DNA of 8,387 bases from an uncultured Caulobacteraceae bacterium (GCA_903884915.1 CAISGS010000144.1:1-8387), one strand, 5' to 3'. Positions 1 to 7,041 are shown, numbered from the stretch's first letter. Translations and numbers: made by a program. Notes: generated from the letters alone by a model not told the origin.

Positions 1-156
1 CGTTATCTGACCCGCGATGGAAACCATGTCCTGTGCGCGGGCCACGGGGCCCTGTTCACACCAGAGACCGGGCTTTGCACCTCTGGCCCCTGCGCCGGAC
101 GATCCTTGAGCCCTTGGCCTGTGGAGGTCCGGGACGGCATGGTCATGGTCAAATAG
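1..156 (+). CDS. Rieske-type [2Fe-2S] protein, C-terminal fragment (partial)
   Basis: This is the last 51 codons of a gene that begins before the window, ending at TAG 154-156. The visible part holds the second cluster-binding box of a Rieske fold: C12-x2-H15-G-A (LCAGHGALF), then P-x2-G, C26 and the GPC loop (residues 29-31), then a short beta-rich tail ending VMVK. In Rieske proteins this box supplies one Cys and one His ligand. The first box (C-x-H) would lie upstream, out of view. The short tail after the GPC loop fits a small stand-alone ferredoxin or electron-transfer subunit better than a large oxygenase alpha subunit, but the missing N-terminus prevents a decision. The stop is only three bases from the stop of the convergent creatininase-family gene, and no hairpin terminator is visible between them. 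Confidence 0.75.
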   Translation, partial: RYLTRDGNHVLCAGHGALFTPETGLCTSGPCAGRSLSPWPVEVRDGMVMVK

Positions 157-159
157 GTG

Positions 160-909
160 TCAGACCAAGAAGGGCTCAGCCGAGAAGCTGGCCACCTCAG
201 TGATCAGGGCGGCAGCCGCAGCCTTGACCAGTTCCCCACCCTTTTCAGGCGTCGCTAGAGACGGGTCAGAGCCCATGCGGCCATCGGGGTGACGGGCGCG
301 GAAATCCAAACCCTCGCGGATTGGACCCGACGGGGCGATGGTCGGGCTATAGTCAGCCGTCTTGATGGCGTGGGGATAGGCCCATTGGGTCACGGCAATT
401 TCTGACGGAGTGGCATGGCTACCGTGACCGACCGGAAACTGGGTCTGGGCCAGCCGGTTGATGCCGCTCAAGTCCCACCAGTTGCGCAGCTTCAAGGCAT
501 ATCCACGCGGCTGGCGCGCAAAGGAGGCCTCGGCATAGAGCTCTGAAAAGGCCGCCTCGATGGTGGCAACATTGCCGCCATGGCCGTTAAAGAAATAGAT
601 CTTTTCAAAGCCGTGCGCCGCCAAGGACCGGGTCCAGTCGCCAATGGCCGCGATGAAGGTCGAGGGCCGCAGGGAAATGGTGCCGGGAAAGCCCAGATGG
701 TGCTGGGCCATACCGATATTGAAGGTCGGCCCGACCAAAATATCGGCATCCTTTTGCGCCTCATGGGCAATGATCTCAGGACACATCCAATCGGTGCCGA
801 GAAGGCCCGTTGGCCCATGTTGCTCATTGGAGCCAATGGGGATGATCACCGTCTTGGAGCGGGTCAAAAAGGCCTCAATTTCGGGCCAGGTCGATTGGGC
901 GAGCAGCAT
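160..909 (-). CDS. creatininase family protein (metal-dependent amidohydrolase)
   Basis: This 249-residue protein has the full metal-binding set of the creatininase superfamily. E29-x-H31 sits in IGSNEQHGP, D40 in GTDW, H110 in FNGHGGN, and E170 in GSHATPSE. In the family these bind two divalent metals that activate water to hydrolyse cyclic or linear amides; members include creatinine amidohydrolase and FAPy deformylases. The residues seen are those that define the family, and the length is usual (about 240-260). The substrate cannot be read from sequence, and nothing nearby points to creatinine or sarcosine breakdown, so a specific creatininase name is not justified. It has no signal peptide and is probably cytoplasmic. 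The ATG start (907-909, minus strand) is supported by a GGAG Shine-Dalgarno seven bases upstream. It is transcribed divergently from acs. Confidence 0.88.
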   Translation of the reverse strand: MLLAQSTWPEIEAFLTRSKTVIIPIGSNEQHGPTGLLGTDWMCPEIIAHEAQKDADILVGPTFNIGMAQHHLGFPGTISLRPSTFIAAIGDWTRSLAAHGFEKIYFFNGHGGNVATIEAAFSELYAEASFARQPRGYALKLRNWWDLSGINRLAQTQFPVGHGSHATPSEIAVTQWAYPHAIKTADYSPTIAPSGPIREGLDFRARHPDGRMGSDPSLATPEKGGELVKAAAAALITEVASFSAEPFLV

Positions 910-929
910 GTGAGATCTCCGTTCTGCCT

Positions 930-958
930 GTCATAGCCCGCTGAGAGGACCGCGTCAC
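930..958 (-). promoter_or_regulatory. candidate housekeeping promoter of the creatininase-family gene
   Basis: Read on the minus strand, GTGACGC (958-952) is followed after 14 bases by GCTATGAC (937-930). From memory this resembles the Caulobacter housekeeping pattern TTGaCGS-N10-14-GCTANAWC, with one mismatch in each box. In classical hexamer terms the boxes are GTGACG and TATGAC, 17 bases apart. It lies 20 bases upstream of the ATG. The call rests on pattern only. Confidence 0.4.
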
Positions 959-982
959 CTGATCCGCGTCGCCAAGCCGCCC

Positions 983-1010
983 TTGCCACCACCGCCTTGG
1001 TCAGCATACT
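983..1010 (+). promoter_or_regulatory. candidate sigma-70 promoter of acs
   Basis: TTGCCA (983-988) and CATACT (1005-1010) are 16 bases apart, matching five and four of six positions of the sigma-70 boxes. Transcription would start near 1017, giving a leader of about 28 bases that contains the acs ribosome binding site. The rest of the divergent gap (910-1044) shows no other obvious operator. Confidence 0.4.
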
Positions 1011-1031
1011 CCTTCGCAACCAAGAAAAGCC

Positions 1032-1036
1032 GGAGG
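1032..1036 (+). promoter_or_regulatory. ribosome binding site that fixes the acs start
   Basis: GGAGG lies eight bases before ATG 1045-1047, the best Shine-Dalgarno placement in this region. It makes the upstream in-frame TTG at 997 unlikely as a start. Confidence 0.75.
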
Positions 1037-1044
1037 CCCGCACC

Positions 1045-2988
1045 ATGTCCCACGCCAATGACCTGTTCCCCGTTCCTGAGGCTTGGGCCAAGAAGGCGCA
1101 TATGGATGCGGCGGGCTATGAGGCGGCCCTGGCCCATGAGGCGAGCGATACAGACGGGTTCTGGCGCAAGGTGGCCAGCCGTCTGGACTGGATCAAGCCC
1201 TTCACCATCGTCAAGGACGTGTCGTTCCGGGCCGAGGACTTTCGCATCCGCTGGTTCGCCGATGGGGTGCTGAATGCGTCGGTCAATTGTCTAGACCGGC
1301 ATCTGGCCGACAAGGGCGAGGCCGTAGCCATCATCTGGGAAGGGGACGATCCCTCACAGAGTCGCAAGATCACCTATCGCGAGGCCTATGAAGAGACCTG
1401 CCGCATGGCCAATGTCCTCAAGGGCCGGGGGGTCAAGAAGGGCGACCGCGTCACGATCTATATGCCGATGATCCCCGAGGCGGCCTATGCCATGCTGGCC
1501 TGCGCCCGGATTGGCGCGGTCCATTCGGTGGTGTTCGGCGGCTTCTCGCCTGATTCCATCGCGGGCCGGGTTCAAGACTGCGACAGCCATGTGATCATTA
1601 CCGCGGACGAGGGCCTGCGCGGCGGCCGCAAGGTGCCGTTGAAGGCCAATGTCGATGAGGCCCTGAAATCCTGCCCGGACGTGACCACCGTTCTGGTCAT
1701 TACCCGCACGGGCGCGGACGTGGCCATGGTTGAAGGGCGCGATGTCTCCTACAGTGCCGCCCGCGAAACCGTATCGGCAGAATGCGCGCCGGAGCCGATG
1801 GGCGCGGAAGATCCGATGTTCATCCTCTATACCTCGGGCTCGACCGGAAAGCCCAAGGGCGTGCTGCACACCACCGGCGGCTATATGACCTGGGCCAGCT
1901 ATACCCACGAACTGATCTTCGACTACCGCCCCGGCGAGGTCTTCTGGTGCACGGCGGATGTCGGCTGGGTCACGGGCCACAGCTATATTGTCTATGGCCC
2001 TCTGGCCAATGGGGCCACGACCCTGATCTTTGAAGGCGTACCCAACTATCCGGACGCCTCACGCTTTTGGCAGGTGATCGACAAACATCAGGTCGAGATC
2101 TTCTATACGGCCCCCACCGCCATCCGCGCCCTGATGCGCGAGGGCGATGAGCCGGTCACCCGCACCTCGCGCAAGTCCCTGCGGCTCTTGGGTTCGGTGG
2201 GCGAGCCGATCAATCCGGAGGCCTGGCTCTGGTACAACCGCGTGGTCGGCGAGGGCCGCTGCCCCATCGTTGATACCTGGTGGCAGACCGAGACCGGCGC
2301 GGCCCTAATCTCGCCCCTGCCCGGCGCTACGGCCACCAAGCCCGGCTCAGCCACAAAGCCCCTGCCCGGCGTCAAGCCACAACTGGTCGATGCCGAGGGG
2401 GTGGTTCTGGAGGGGGCGATAGAGGGCAATCTTTGCCTGATCGATAGCTGGCCCGGACAGATGCGCACGGTCTATGGCGACCATGAGCGCTTCATCACCA
2501 CCTATTTCACCACCTATCCCGGCAAGTATTTTACAGGAGACGGCTGCCGCCGCGACGAGGATGGCTATTACTGGATCACGGGCCGCGTCGATGACGTGAT
2601 CAATGTCTCGGGTCACCGGCTCGGGACCGCCGAGATCGAGAGCGCGCTGGTCGGCCATAGTGGTGTGACCGAAGCCGCCGTTGTTGGCTATCCGCACGAC
2701 ATTAAGGGCCAAGGCATCTATGCCTATGTCACCCTCGACCATAGTCACGAACCCAGCGAGGCCCTGCGCAAGGAGCTGATCCTTTGGGTGCGTCAGGAGA
2801 TCGGCCCCTTCGCCGCCCCAGACATTATCCAGTGGGCCCCGGGCCTGCCCAAGACCCGGTCAGGCAAGATCATGCGCCGCATCCTGCGCAAGATTGCCGA
2901 AAATGAGCTGGGATCGCTAGGGGACACCTCAACCCTTGCCGATCCGTCGGTGGTCGAGGATCTGGTCGCCAACCGGGCGGTCAAATAG
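1045..2988 (+). CDS. acs: acetyl-CoA synthetase (acetate-CoA ligase, AMP-forming)
   Basis: This 647-residue enzyme makes acetyl-CoA from acetate, ATP and CoA through an acetyl-AMP intermediate, feeding acetate into central metabolism. It is the usual length (E. coli about 652) and matches along its whole length. The phosphate-binding loop [11 protein letters not shown] is at residues 262-272. DTWWQTETG includes W413, the Trp that closes the acyl pocket to acetate-sized substrates in this family. The hinge and C-terminal motif [16 protein letters not shown] is at 513-528. The catalytic lysine is K608 in TRSGKIMRR, equivalent to E. coli K609, the site where reversible acetylation switches the enzyme off. 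All key residues are intact. The start chosen is ATG 1045 with GGAGG ahead of it. An in-frame TTG 48 bases upstream lies inside the likely promoter and leader. The gene ends nine bases from the convergent protease gene. Confidence 0.97.
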   Translation: MSHANDLFPVPEAWAKKAHMDAAGYEAALAHEASDTDGFWRKVASRLDWIKPFTIVKDVSFRAEDFRIRWFADGVLNASVNCLDRHLADKGEAVAIIWEGDDPSQSRKITYREAYEETCRMANVLKGRGVKKGDRVTIYMPMIPEAAYAMLACARIGAVHSVVFGGFSPDSIAGRVQDCDSHVIITADEGLRGGRKVPLKANVDEALKSCPDVTTVLVITRTGADVAMVEGRDVSYSAARETVSAECAPEPMGAEDPMFILYTSGSTGKPKGVLHTTGGYMTWASYTHELIFDYRPGEVFWCTADVGWVTGHSYIVYGPLANGATTLIFEGVPNYPDASRFWQVIDKHQVEIFYTAPTAIRALMREGDEPVTRTSRKSLRLLGSVGEPINPEAWLWYNRVVGEGRCPIVDTWWQTETGAALISPLPGATATKPGSATKPLPGVKPQLVDAEGVVLEGAIEGNLCLIDSWPGQMRTVYGDHERFITTYFTTYPGKYFTGDGCRRDEDGYYWITGRVDDVINVSGHRLGTAEIESALVGHSGVTEAAVVGYPHDIKGQGIYAYVTLDHSHEPSEALRKELILWVRQEIGPFAAPDIIQWAPGLPKTRSGKIMRRILRKIAENELGSLGDTSTLADPSVVEDLVANRAVK

Positions 2989-2997
2989 GGCATTAGG

Positions 2998-3849
2998 CTA
3001 GCCGCGAAGGCAGGCGACGCGGACCACACGCAGGTCCCGTCGCAGGCCGTCCGCCACACGGCCATAGTTTTCGACGGTGATCGGCTCGCCGACCGCACCG
3101 TCCAACGCGTCTTCATTGCCTGCGACGGGTCCCGCCAAGCGAAGGGCGGCGGCAAGGGAGGCGGGCGTGGTGCTATAGATCTTGCCCCGGCGCGGCGTCT
3201 CGCTCAGGGTCACGCCGACCACTTGGCCCGCTGCATCAAGCGTCGGAGCGCCAGACAGGCCCGCCAAAGAGCCGCTCAATCCCTCGGTTCGTCCGACCTC
3301 CGCCCAACTGAGCACTGCCTGATCTCGCCCAGCCCGGCCTCGGCCCTTCAGGGTCTGTTGACCCAGATAGCGGCTGGCCACCTCTCCCGCCGATCCCCGC
3401 GGGAAACCGGGATGAAAGGCCAAGATTCCGGCTTCGGCAGGCGGTTGGGTCGCCATGGGTAAGGGGGGCGACCCACCTTGCGTCAGGAGAACGGCAATAT
3501 CATTGTGGGGGTCTAGCCGGACCTCAGCCACGACACCGCGTCCTGCCGCCACAATCACAGCCACCTGCCGACAGTCCTGCACCACATGGCGCGCCGTCAG
3601 CCAAACGCCGCTTTGGGCGATGGAAAAGGCCGTGCCGGTCTCTGACGGCGATAGGGATTTGGGCACGCGGACCTCGCCCTCGCCAGCCTCTGATTCCGAT
3701 AGGGTTCCGGTGGCCAGAGCCGCCTCTTGCGCGCTGATCGGCGGCGGCGGCGGGGCGTCAGCATTTTCTTGGCGACCTCGCGCGGCGACAAGCACAGCCA
3801 CGACCACTGCCGAATAGACCAGCCAATCGGGCAGACGCGGAAAGGTCAT
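2998..3849 (-). CDS. membrane-anchored trypsin-like serine protease
   Basis: This 283-residue protein has one N-terminal hydrophobic segment (about 10-23), a low-complexity linker with a five-proline run (33-37), then a trypsin/DegP-like peptidase fold. The apparent catalytic triad is H88 (TARHVVQDC), D117 (PHNDIAVL) and S199 (GLSGAPTLD). The nucleophile motif is GLSGAP rather than the classical GNSGGP, but Ser and the flanking Gly are kept. No PDZ domain follows, unlike DegP/HtrA. There are exactly two cysteines, C93 just after the catalytic His and C280 near the C-terminus, which could form a disulfide and would suit a periplasmic location. The segment could be a signal anchor or a cleaved signal; the absence of a clear cleavage site favours an anchor. 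The gene starts 11 bases after the DUF350 stop, with GGGTGA at that stop as a weak Shine-Dalgarno, so it is probably last in a rlmN-DUF350-protease transcript. The substrate is unknown. Confidence 0.85.
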   Translation of the reverse strand: MTFPRLPDWLVYSAVVVAVLVAARGRQENADAPPPPPISAQEAALATGTLSESEAGEGEVRVPKSLSPSETGTAFSIAQSGVWLTARHVVQDCRQVAVIVAAGRGVVAEVRLDPHNDIAVLLTQGGSPPLPMATQPPAEAGILAFHPGFPRGSAGEVASRYLGQQTLKGRGRAGRDQAVLSWAEVGRTEGLSGSLAGLSGAPTLDAAGQVVGVTLSETPRRGKIYSTTPASLAAALRLAGPVAGNEDALDGAVGEPITVENYGRVADGLRRDLRVVRVACLRG

Positions 3850-3860
3850 GGCCTAGGCCG

Positions 3861-4274
3861 TCACCCGGCCACCGCAGCGGCCAAGACCATGGCTGAGGCA
3901 AGCTTGGCAGAGACCAGAAGGGCCGCGGCGGAAACCTCGCCCTCCGCAACCCGCTGCGGAAGACCGGCAAACAGCATGTCGATCAGTCGAAAGACCAACA
4001 GTTGAACCACAACGGTCATGACGCCCCACAGCAAGATCTCCAAGGCCGATGCCGAGGCCGTCAGAGATAGGGCAAGGGGAAGGGCCAAGGCCACCAAGAC
4101 GCCGCCAAAGGACAGGGCCGCCGCAGAATTGCCGTCGCGGATCTGGGTGATTTCCTTATGGGGCGTCAGAAAAGCATAGAGCACAGCCCCCGCCGCCAAG
4201 AGCGCCAAGCTGATCGCGCCATGGGCGAGGGCGATCAAGATCGCGTTGGTAAAGGCTTGGATTTCTGGAGACAT
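3861..4274 (-). CDS. DUF350 family integral membrane protein
   Basis: This 137-residue, very hydrophobic protein has about four predicted membrane helices (roughly 9-33, 50-72, 78-98 and 110-135). Between helices 1 and 2 it carries a polar loop, LTPHKEITQIRDGN (36-49), followed by small residues and GG at 57-58. The second half repeats the pattern less clearly, with Ala-rich sequence after QRVAEGE. This TP-x2-E...GN-x-AAA pattern is typical of DUF350 (YjfL-like) inner-membrane proteins, whose biochemical role is not established. It lies 29 bases after rlmN and 11 bases before the protease gene, all on the minus strand. The start ATG has no strong Shine-Dalgarno (only AGAG), so translation may be weak or coupled. 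An association with the anchored protease in the membrane is conceivable but is only inferred from adjacency. Confidence 0.85.
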   Translation of the reverse strand: MSPEIQAFTNAILIALAHGAISLALLAAGAVLYAFLTPHKEITQIRDGNSAAALSFGGVLVALALPLALSLTASASALEILLWGVMTVVVQLLVFRLIDMLFAGLPQRVAEGEVSAAALLVSAKLASAMVLAAAVAG

Positions 4275-4303
4275 TGCGTTTTGCTCTGTTGCCGGATGCC
4301 GAT

Positions 4304-5485
4304 CTAGTCCGCCAAGGGCTCGGCTTGGCTGGCCTGTCGCAAGGTACTGGCGCGTACCTTTTCGCTCTCAGACTTGAGCTGGCCACAGGCCGCCAAAATA
4401 TCGCGGCCGCGCGGGGTGCGGATCGGTGAGGCATAGCCCGCCTTGTTGATCACAGCCGCGAACTTCTCGATGGTGGCCCAGTCGGAACATTCATAGGGCG
4501 ATCCGGGCCACGGATTGAACGGGATTAGATTGATCTTGGCTGGAAGGCCTCGCACCAGCTGGATCAGGGCGCGAGCGTCGGCCAAGCTGTCATTGATGCC
4601 CTTGAGCATGACATATTCGAAGGTCACCCGCCGGGCATTGGACAGGCCTGGATAGGCGCGAATGCCGGCCAAAAGCTCGGCAATCGGATATTTGCGATTG
4701 AGCGGCACAAGTTGGTCGCGCAGCTCATCATTGGTGGCGTGCAAGGAAATGGCCAACATGGCCCCGGTGCGCGTGCCCAACGGCTCCAATTGAGGAACTA
4801 CACCGCTGGTCGAGACCGTGATCCGGCGACGCGACAGGGCGATGCCCTCGCCGTCAGAGACCACATCCATGGCCTGTGCCACGGCATCCAGATTATAGAG
4901 GGGCTCGCCCATGCCCATAAAGACGATATTGGACAGTTGGCGGCCCTCAGCCGGAGACGGCCATTCGCCCAGATCATCGCGCGCCACCTGCACCTGAGCG
5001 ACAATCTCAGCCGCCGTCAGGTTACGCACCAAGGGCTGGGTGCCCGTGTGACAGAAGGTGCAGTTCAGGGTGCAGCCGACTTGGCTGGACACGCAAAGCG
5101 CACCAGCCCGGCCCACACCCGGAATAAAGACCGCTTCGGCCTCAACGCCAGGGGCAAATTTCAAGAGCCATTTGCGGGTGCCATCGCGGCTCACCTGCCG
5201 CTCGGTGACTTCGGGTCGCGCGACCACAAAGCGATCGGCCAGGACGGCGCGGACATCCTTGCCGACATCGGTCATGCGATCAAAATCGGTGACGCCGAAA
5301 TGGTTGATCCAGCGCCAGATCTGGGCCGTGCGCATCTTGGCCTTATCGGGCGCGCAGGCCTCTCCGGCGATCAAGGCGGCCTTGATCGCCTCGCGCGTCA
5401 AGCCCGCAAGATTGATCGGACCCGTTGGGGCCGAAGGCGTCACGGCCGAGGCCGACGCGCGCGAAAGGTCTAGCGTAACGCCCAA
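4304..5485 (-). CDS. rlmN: dual-specificity 23S rRNA/tRNA adenine C2-methyltransferase RlmN
   Basis: This 393-residue radical SAM enzyme methylates C2 of A2503 in 23S rRNA and of A37 in certain tRNAs, which affects decoding and peptidyl-transferase-centre function. The radical-SAM cluster motif C138-x3-C142-x2-C145 sits in [15 protein letters not shown]131 (ALCVSS) and C367 (ILAACGQL) match the two cysteines used in the methyl-transfer mechanism (E. coli C118 and C355). MGMGEP and SLHATND, typical of the family, are present. The start appears to be TTG (minus strand, 5485-5483), giving a protein that begins [10 protein letters not shown], the kind of N-terminus I recall for Caulobacter-type RlmN. 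AGGA lies nine bases upstream, and no in-frame ATG lies upstream close by. It is divergent from the ECF sigma gene and followed by the DUF350 and protease genes. Confidence 0.96.
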   Translation of the reverse strand: MGVTLDLSRASASAVTPSAPTGPINLAGLTREAIKAALIAGEACAPDKAKMRTAQIWRWINHFGVTDFDRMTDVGKDVRAVLADRFVVARPEVTERQVSRDGTRKWLLKFAPGVEAEAVFIPGVGRAGALCVSSQVGCTLNCTFCHTGTQPLVRNLTAAEIVAQVQVARDDLGEWPSPAEGRQLSNIVFMGMGEPLYNLDAVAQAMDVVSDGEGIALSRRRITVSTSGVVPQLEPLGTRTGAMLAISLHATNDELRDQLVPLNRKYPIAELLAGIRAYPGLSNARRVTFEYVMLKGINDSLADARALIQLVRGLPAKINLIPFNPWPGSPYECSDWATIEKFAAVINKAGYASPIRTPRGRDILAACGQLKSESEKVRASTLRQASQAEPLAD

Positions 5486-5527
5486 GAGGCCGTGTCCTAA
5501 AAAGGTTGGGGGTAAAACCGTTTCGGC

Positions 5528-5555
5528 TTCATAACAGATAAGGCCGAACTTCCAA
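5528..5555 (-). promoter_or_regulatory. candidate promoter of rlmN (and DUF350-protease)
   Basis: On the minus strand TTGGAA (5555-5550) and TATGAA (5533-5528) are 16 bases apart, each matching four of six sigma-70 positions, and lie about 43 bases before the TTG start. The rest of the 214-base divergent gap (5486-5699) must also hold the sigma gene promoter. On the plus strand TTGCTG at 5601 followed by GCTAAG at 5624 is a weak housekeeping-like pair. I could not find a convincing ECF-type autoregulatory promoter there. Confidence 0.3.
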
Positions 5556-5699
5556 AATCCGAGGTCTATGGTCGCAGGCGGCGTCTTTAGGGCTCAATTT
5601 TTGCTGCGAGCGATTGTGCGCCCGCTAAGCCGGTGGTTAAACGGCGTCAGCCCAATGGTAGAAGGGCTTAGATGGATCTGTTCCTTGCCGGCTAACGAG

Positions 5700-6260
5700 A
5701 TGCTCCCGTCTGAGGATCGCGCCCATTTCTCCGATCTGATGGACCGGGTGGGCGCTCAGCAAGATCGTGCCGCCTTTGCCGAGCTCTTTTCTCACTATGG
5801 CCCAAGGGTGAAGGGCTATTTGATCCGTCTGGGTCTTGGTCAGGCTCAGGCCGAAGATTTGGCCCAAGAGGTGATGGTCACGGTCTGGCGCAAGGCGGCC
5901 CTGTTTGATCGGCGCCAAGCCTCGGTCGCCACCTGGATCTTTCGCATTGCCCGAAATCGCCGCATTGACCTGTTTCGGCAAGATCAGCGCGCGGTGCTGG
6001 ATGCCGATGACCCCGCGCTCCTGCCGTCAGCAGAGGCGGCCCCGGACGCCCATCTCGACGCCGTTGAACAAGAAGATCGGATGAGGTTGGCCATGGCCGA
6101 TCTACCCGCCGAACAGATGGATCTGATCCGCAAGGCCTTCTATGAGGGCCTCACCCATCGCCAGATCGCCGATGTCACGGGCATCCCGCTTGGCACGGTA
6201 AAGTCGCGTCTCAGGCTGGCCTTCAATCGACTTCGATCCCGGCTCGAGGGTGACGAATGA
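5700..6260 (+). CDS. ECF-subfamily RNA polymerase sigma factor (RpoE/ChrR-paired type)
   Basis: With the start at ATG 5700 this is a 186-residue ECF sigma factor, the usual size. Sigma region 2 runs through residues 22-93: AFAELFSHYGPRVKGYL, then the 2.2 core EDLAQEVMVTVWRKA (52-66), then the DNA-melting part ATWIFRIARNRRIDLFR (77-93). After a short acidic linker, region 4 (about 119-180) carries the helix-turn-helix THRQIADVTGIPLGTVKSRL at 152-171 that reads the -35 element. No extra C-terminal domain is present. The resemblance and the neighbouring cupin anti-sigma place it with the RpoE-ChrR (ECF11-like) group, which responds to singlet oxygen and organic peroxides. The frame stays open up to an ATG at 5568, but that would add 44 residues not usual for the family, and the only Shine-Dalgarno there is three bases away. 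The 5700 start itself has a weak ribosome site. Its stop TGA overlaps an ATG at 6257. Confidence 0.92.
   Translation: MLPSEDRAHFSDLMDRVGAQQDRAAFAELFSHYGPRVKGYLIRLGLGQAQAEDLAQEVMVTVWRKAALFDRRQASVATWIFRIARNRRIDLFRQDQRAVLDADDPALLPSAEAAPDAHLDAVEQEDRMRLAMADLPAEQMDLIRKAFYEGLTHRQIADVTGIPLGTVKSRLRLAFNRLRSRLEGDE
6246..6250 (+). promoter_or_regulatory. ribosome binding site pointing to ATG 6257
   Basis: GAGGG inside the end of the sigma gene is about seven bases ahead of ATG 6257, which is good Shine-Dalgarno spacing. It abuts the GTG at 6250, so it cannot serve that codon. It therefore argues that ribosomes initiate at 6257, in a different frame from the anti-sigma protein. Confidence 0.45.
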
Positions 6261-6370
6261 GAGAAAATCGTCATCTGACCTTGAAGAACCCGACGTCACG
6301 TTCATATGGTTTCGTGACGCGCGCGATGATCATCGGGCCCAACCCGCAGACTCTAGGCTTTCTTTCGTGA
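6257..6370 (+). CDS. possible 37-codon coupling or leader ORF between sigma and anti-sigma
   Basis: ATG 6257-6259 overlaps the sigma stop (ATGA), and the frame runs 37 codons to TGA 6368-6370, which overlaps GTG 6367-6369 (GTGA), the probable anti-sigma start. The peptide begins MRENRHLTLK, is basic, and resembles nothing I recognise. A well-spaced GAGGG precedes it. By my hand count about 61% of its third positions are G or C, against about 50% for the same stretch read in the anti-sigma frame. It could be a coupling peptide that hands ribosomes from sigma to anti-sigma, the remains of an anti-sigma N-terminus shifted out of frame, or chance. Confidence 0.25.
   Translation: MRENRHLTLKNPTSRSYGFVTRAMIIGPNPQTLGFLS
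6294..6319 (+). repeat. perfect inverted repeat between sigma and anti-sigma genes
   Basis: CGTCACG (6294-6300) and CGTGACG (6313-6319) are perfect reverse complements separated by 12 bases centred on CATATG. The arms could bind a dimeric regulator or pair in RNA as a seven-base-pair stem. Either would act between sigma and anti-sigma expression. No function is known. Confidence 0.5.
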
Positions 6371-7041
6371 CCCCAACCCTGACTCCCCTCGCCGAAATGG
6401 CCAAGGCCCAACCGGCCTTAAAGCTATTGCTCGACACGGTAGCCTTCATGCGGGACGAAGCGGTATTGGCCGAAAATGACCTGTCCACGGCCGATGCGGA
6501 CGCCATTGGCGGCGCCCTGCTTGAGCAGGAAATGGCCGTTGAGATGAGCGCCAAGGGGTTTGATCGGGTGATGGCTCAGATTGCCGGGCTAGATCAGGCC
6601 GACCAGCGCGCGGCCCTTGCGGCCAAGGCCGCTGGTCAAGGCCTTTCCGAAATTCTGGGCCTGCCTGCACCGGTGCGCGACGCCGCGCTCAATGCGCTGG
6701 AACATAACGGTTGGAAATTTGGCGGACGCGGCCTTAAACGCCTAGCCCTTGCCGAGCCGACCGCTGACGGCGTCCATGTCGAACTGTTGCGGATCGTCCC
6801 GGGCTCAGGAAGCCCGCGTCACGACCATGAGGGCGACGAGGTCACCTTGGTCCTTTGCGGTGCCTATCATGATGGCCACCAGCGCTATGGGGCCGGAGAC
6901 ATTGCCGTCGCCCACAAGGGCCTTGTGCACCAACCGATTGCGGAACCCGGTCAGATCTGTTTTGCCCTCGCGGTCAATGTCGGCGACTTGCGCTTTTCGG
7001 GCGCCGTAGGCCTGGTCCAGCGCGCCCTGCGTCTGCATTAG
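6367..7041 (+). CDS. ChrR-like cupin-type anti-sigma factor
   Basis: The gene directly after an ECF sigma gene encodes a ChrR-family anti-sigma, expected to hold the sigma factor inactive until stress. From GTG 6367 it is 224 residues, near the usual ChrR size. The middle (IGGALLEQE, then MSAKGFDRVMAQI) matches the stretch following the sigma-binding domain in ChrR. The C-terminal cupin keeps all four metal ligands: H152, H154 and E158 in HDHEGDEVTLVLCG, and H188 in VHQP. Their spacing (2, 4, 30) equals that I recall for ChrR H141/H143/E147/H177. The oddity is that the N-terminal domain has no Cys and no H-x3-C-x2-C, so the usual structural zinc site is absent. The frame opens further to GTG 6250, but that 39-residue extension has poor third-position GC, does not resemble the family, and its only Shine-Dalgarno abuts the codon. 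ATG 6397 is another possible start. Confidence 0.82.
   Translation: MTPTLTPLAEMAKAQPALKLLLDTVAFMRDEAVLAENDLSTADADAIGGALLEQEMAVEMSAKGFDRVMAQIAGLDQADQRAALAAKAAGQGLSEILGLPAPVRDAALNALEHNGWKFGGRGLKRLALAEPTADGVHVELLRIVPGSGSPRHDHEGDEVTLVLCGAYHDGHQRYGAGDIAVAHKGLVHQPIAEPGQICFALAVNVGDLRFSGAVGLVQRALRLH

Noticed and set aside
997..1044. In-frame TTG start that would lengthen acetyl-CoA synthetase by 16 residues
   Set aside because: It falls in the likely promoter and leader. The ATG at 1045 has GGAGG eight bases upstream and gives the standard family length.
1354..1980. Open frame on the minus strand inside acs (208 codons)
   Set aside because: It lies antisense within strongly conserved acs sequence, and its composition reflects reversed acs codons.
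2989..3003. GGCTAGCC palindrome at the acs/protease convergence as a bidirectional terminator
   Set aside because: An eight-base palindrome without a loop or T tract is too short to be a terminator.
4712..5473. Long open frame on the plus strand opposite rlmN (253 codons)
   Set aside because: It is fully antisense to a well-conserved gene, has no recognisable motif, and is the kind of shadow frame expected in high-GC DNA.
5568..5699. Upstream ATG adding 44 residues to the ECF sigma factor
   Set aside because: The added residues do not resemble ECF sigma factors, the Shine-Dalgarno is only three bases from that ATG, and the stretch overlaps the divergent promoter region.
6250..6366. GTG start adding 39 residues to the anti-sigma factor
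   Set aside because: Third-position GC drops to about half, no family resemblance is visible, and the Shine-Dalgarno abuts the start codon.
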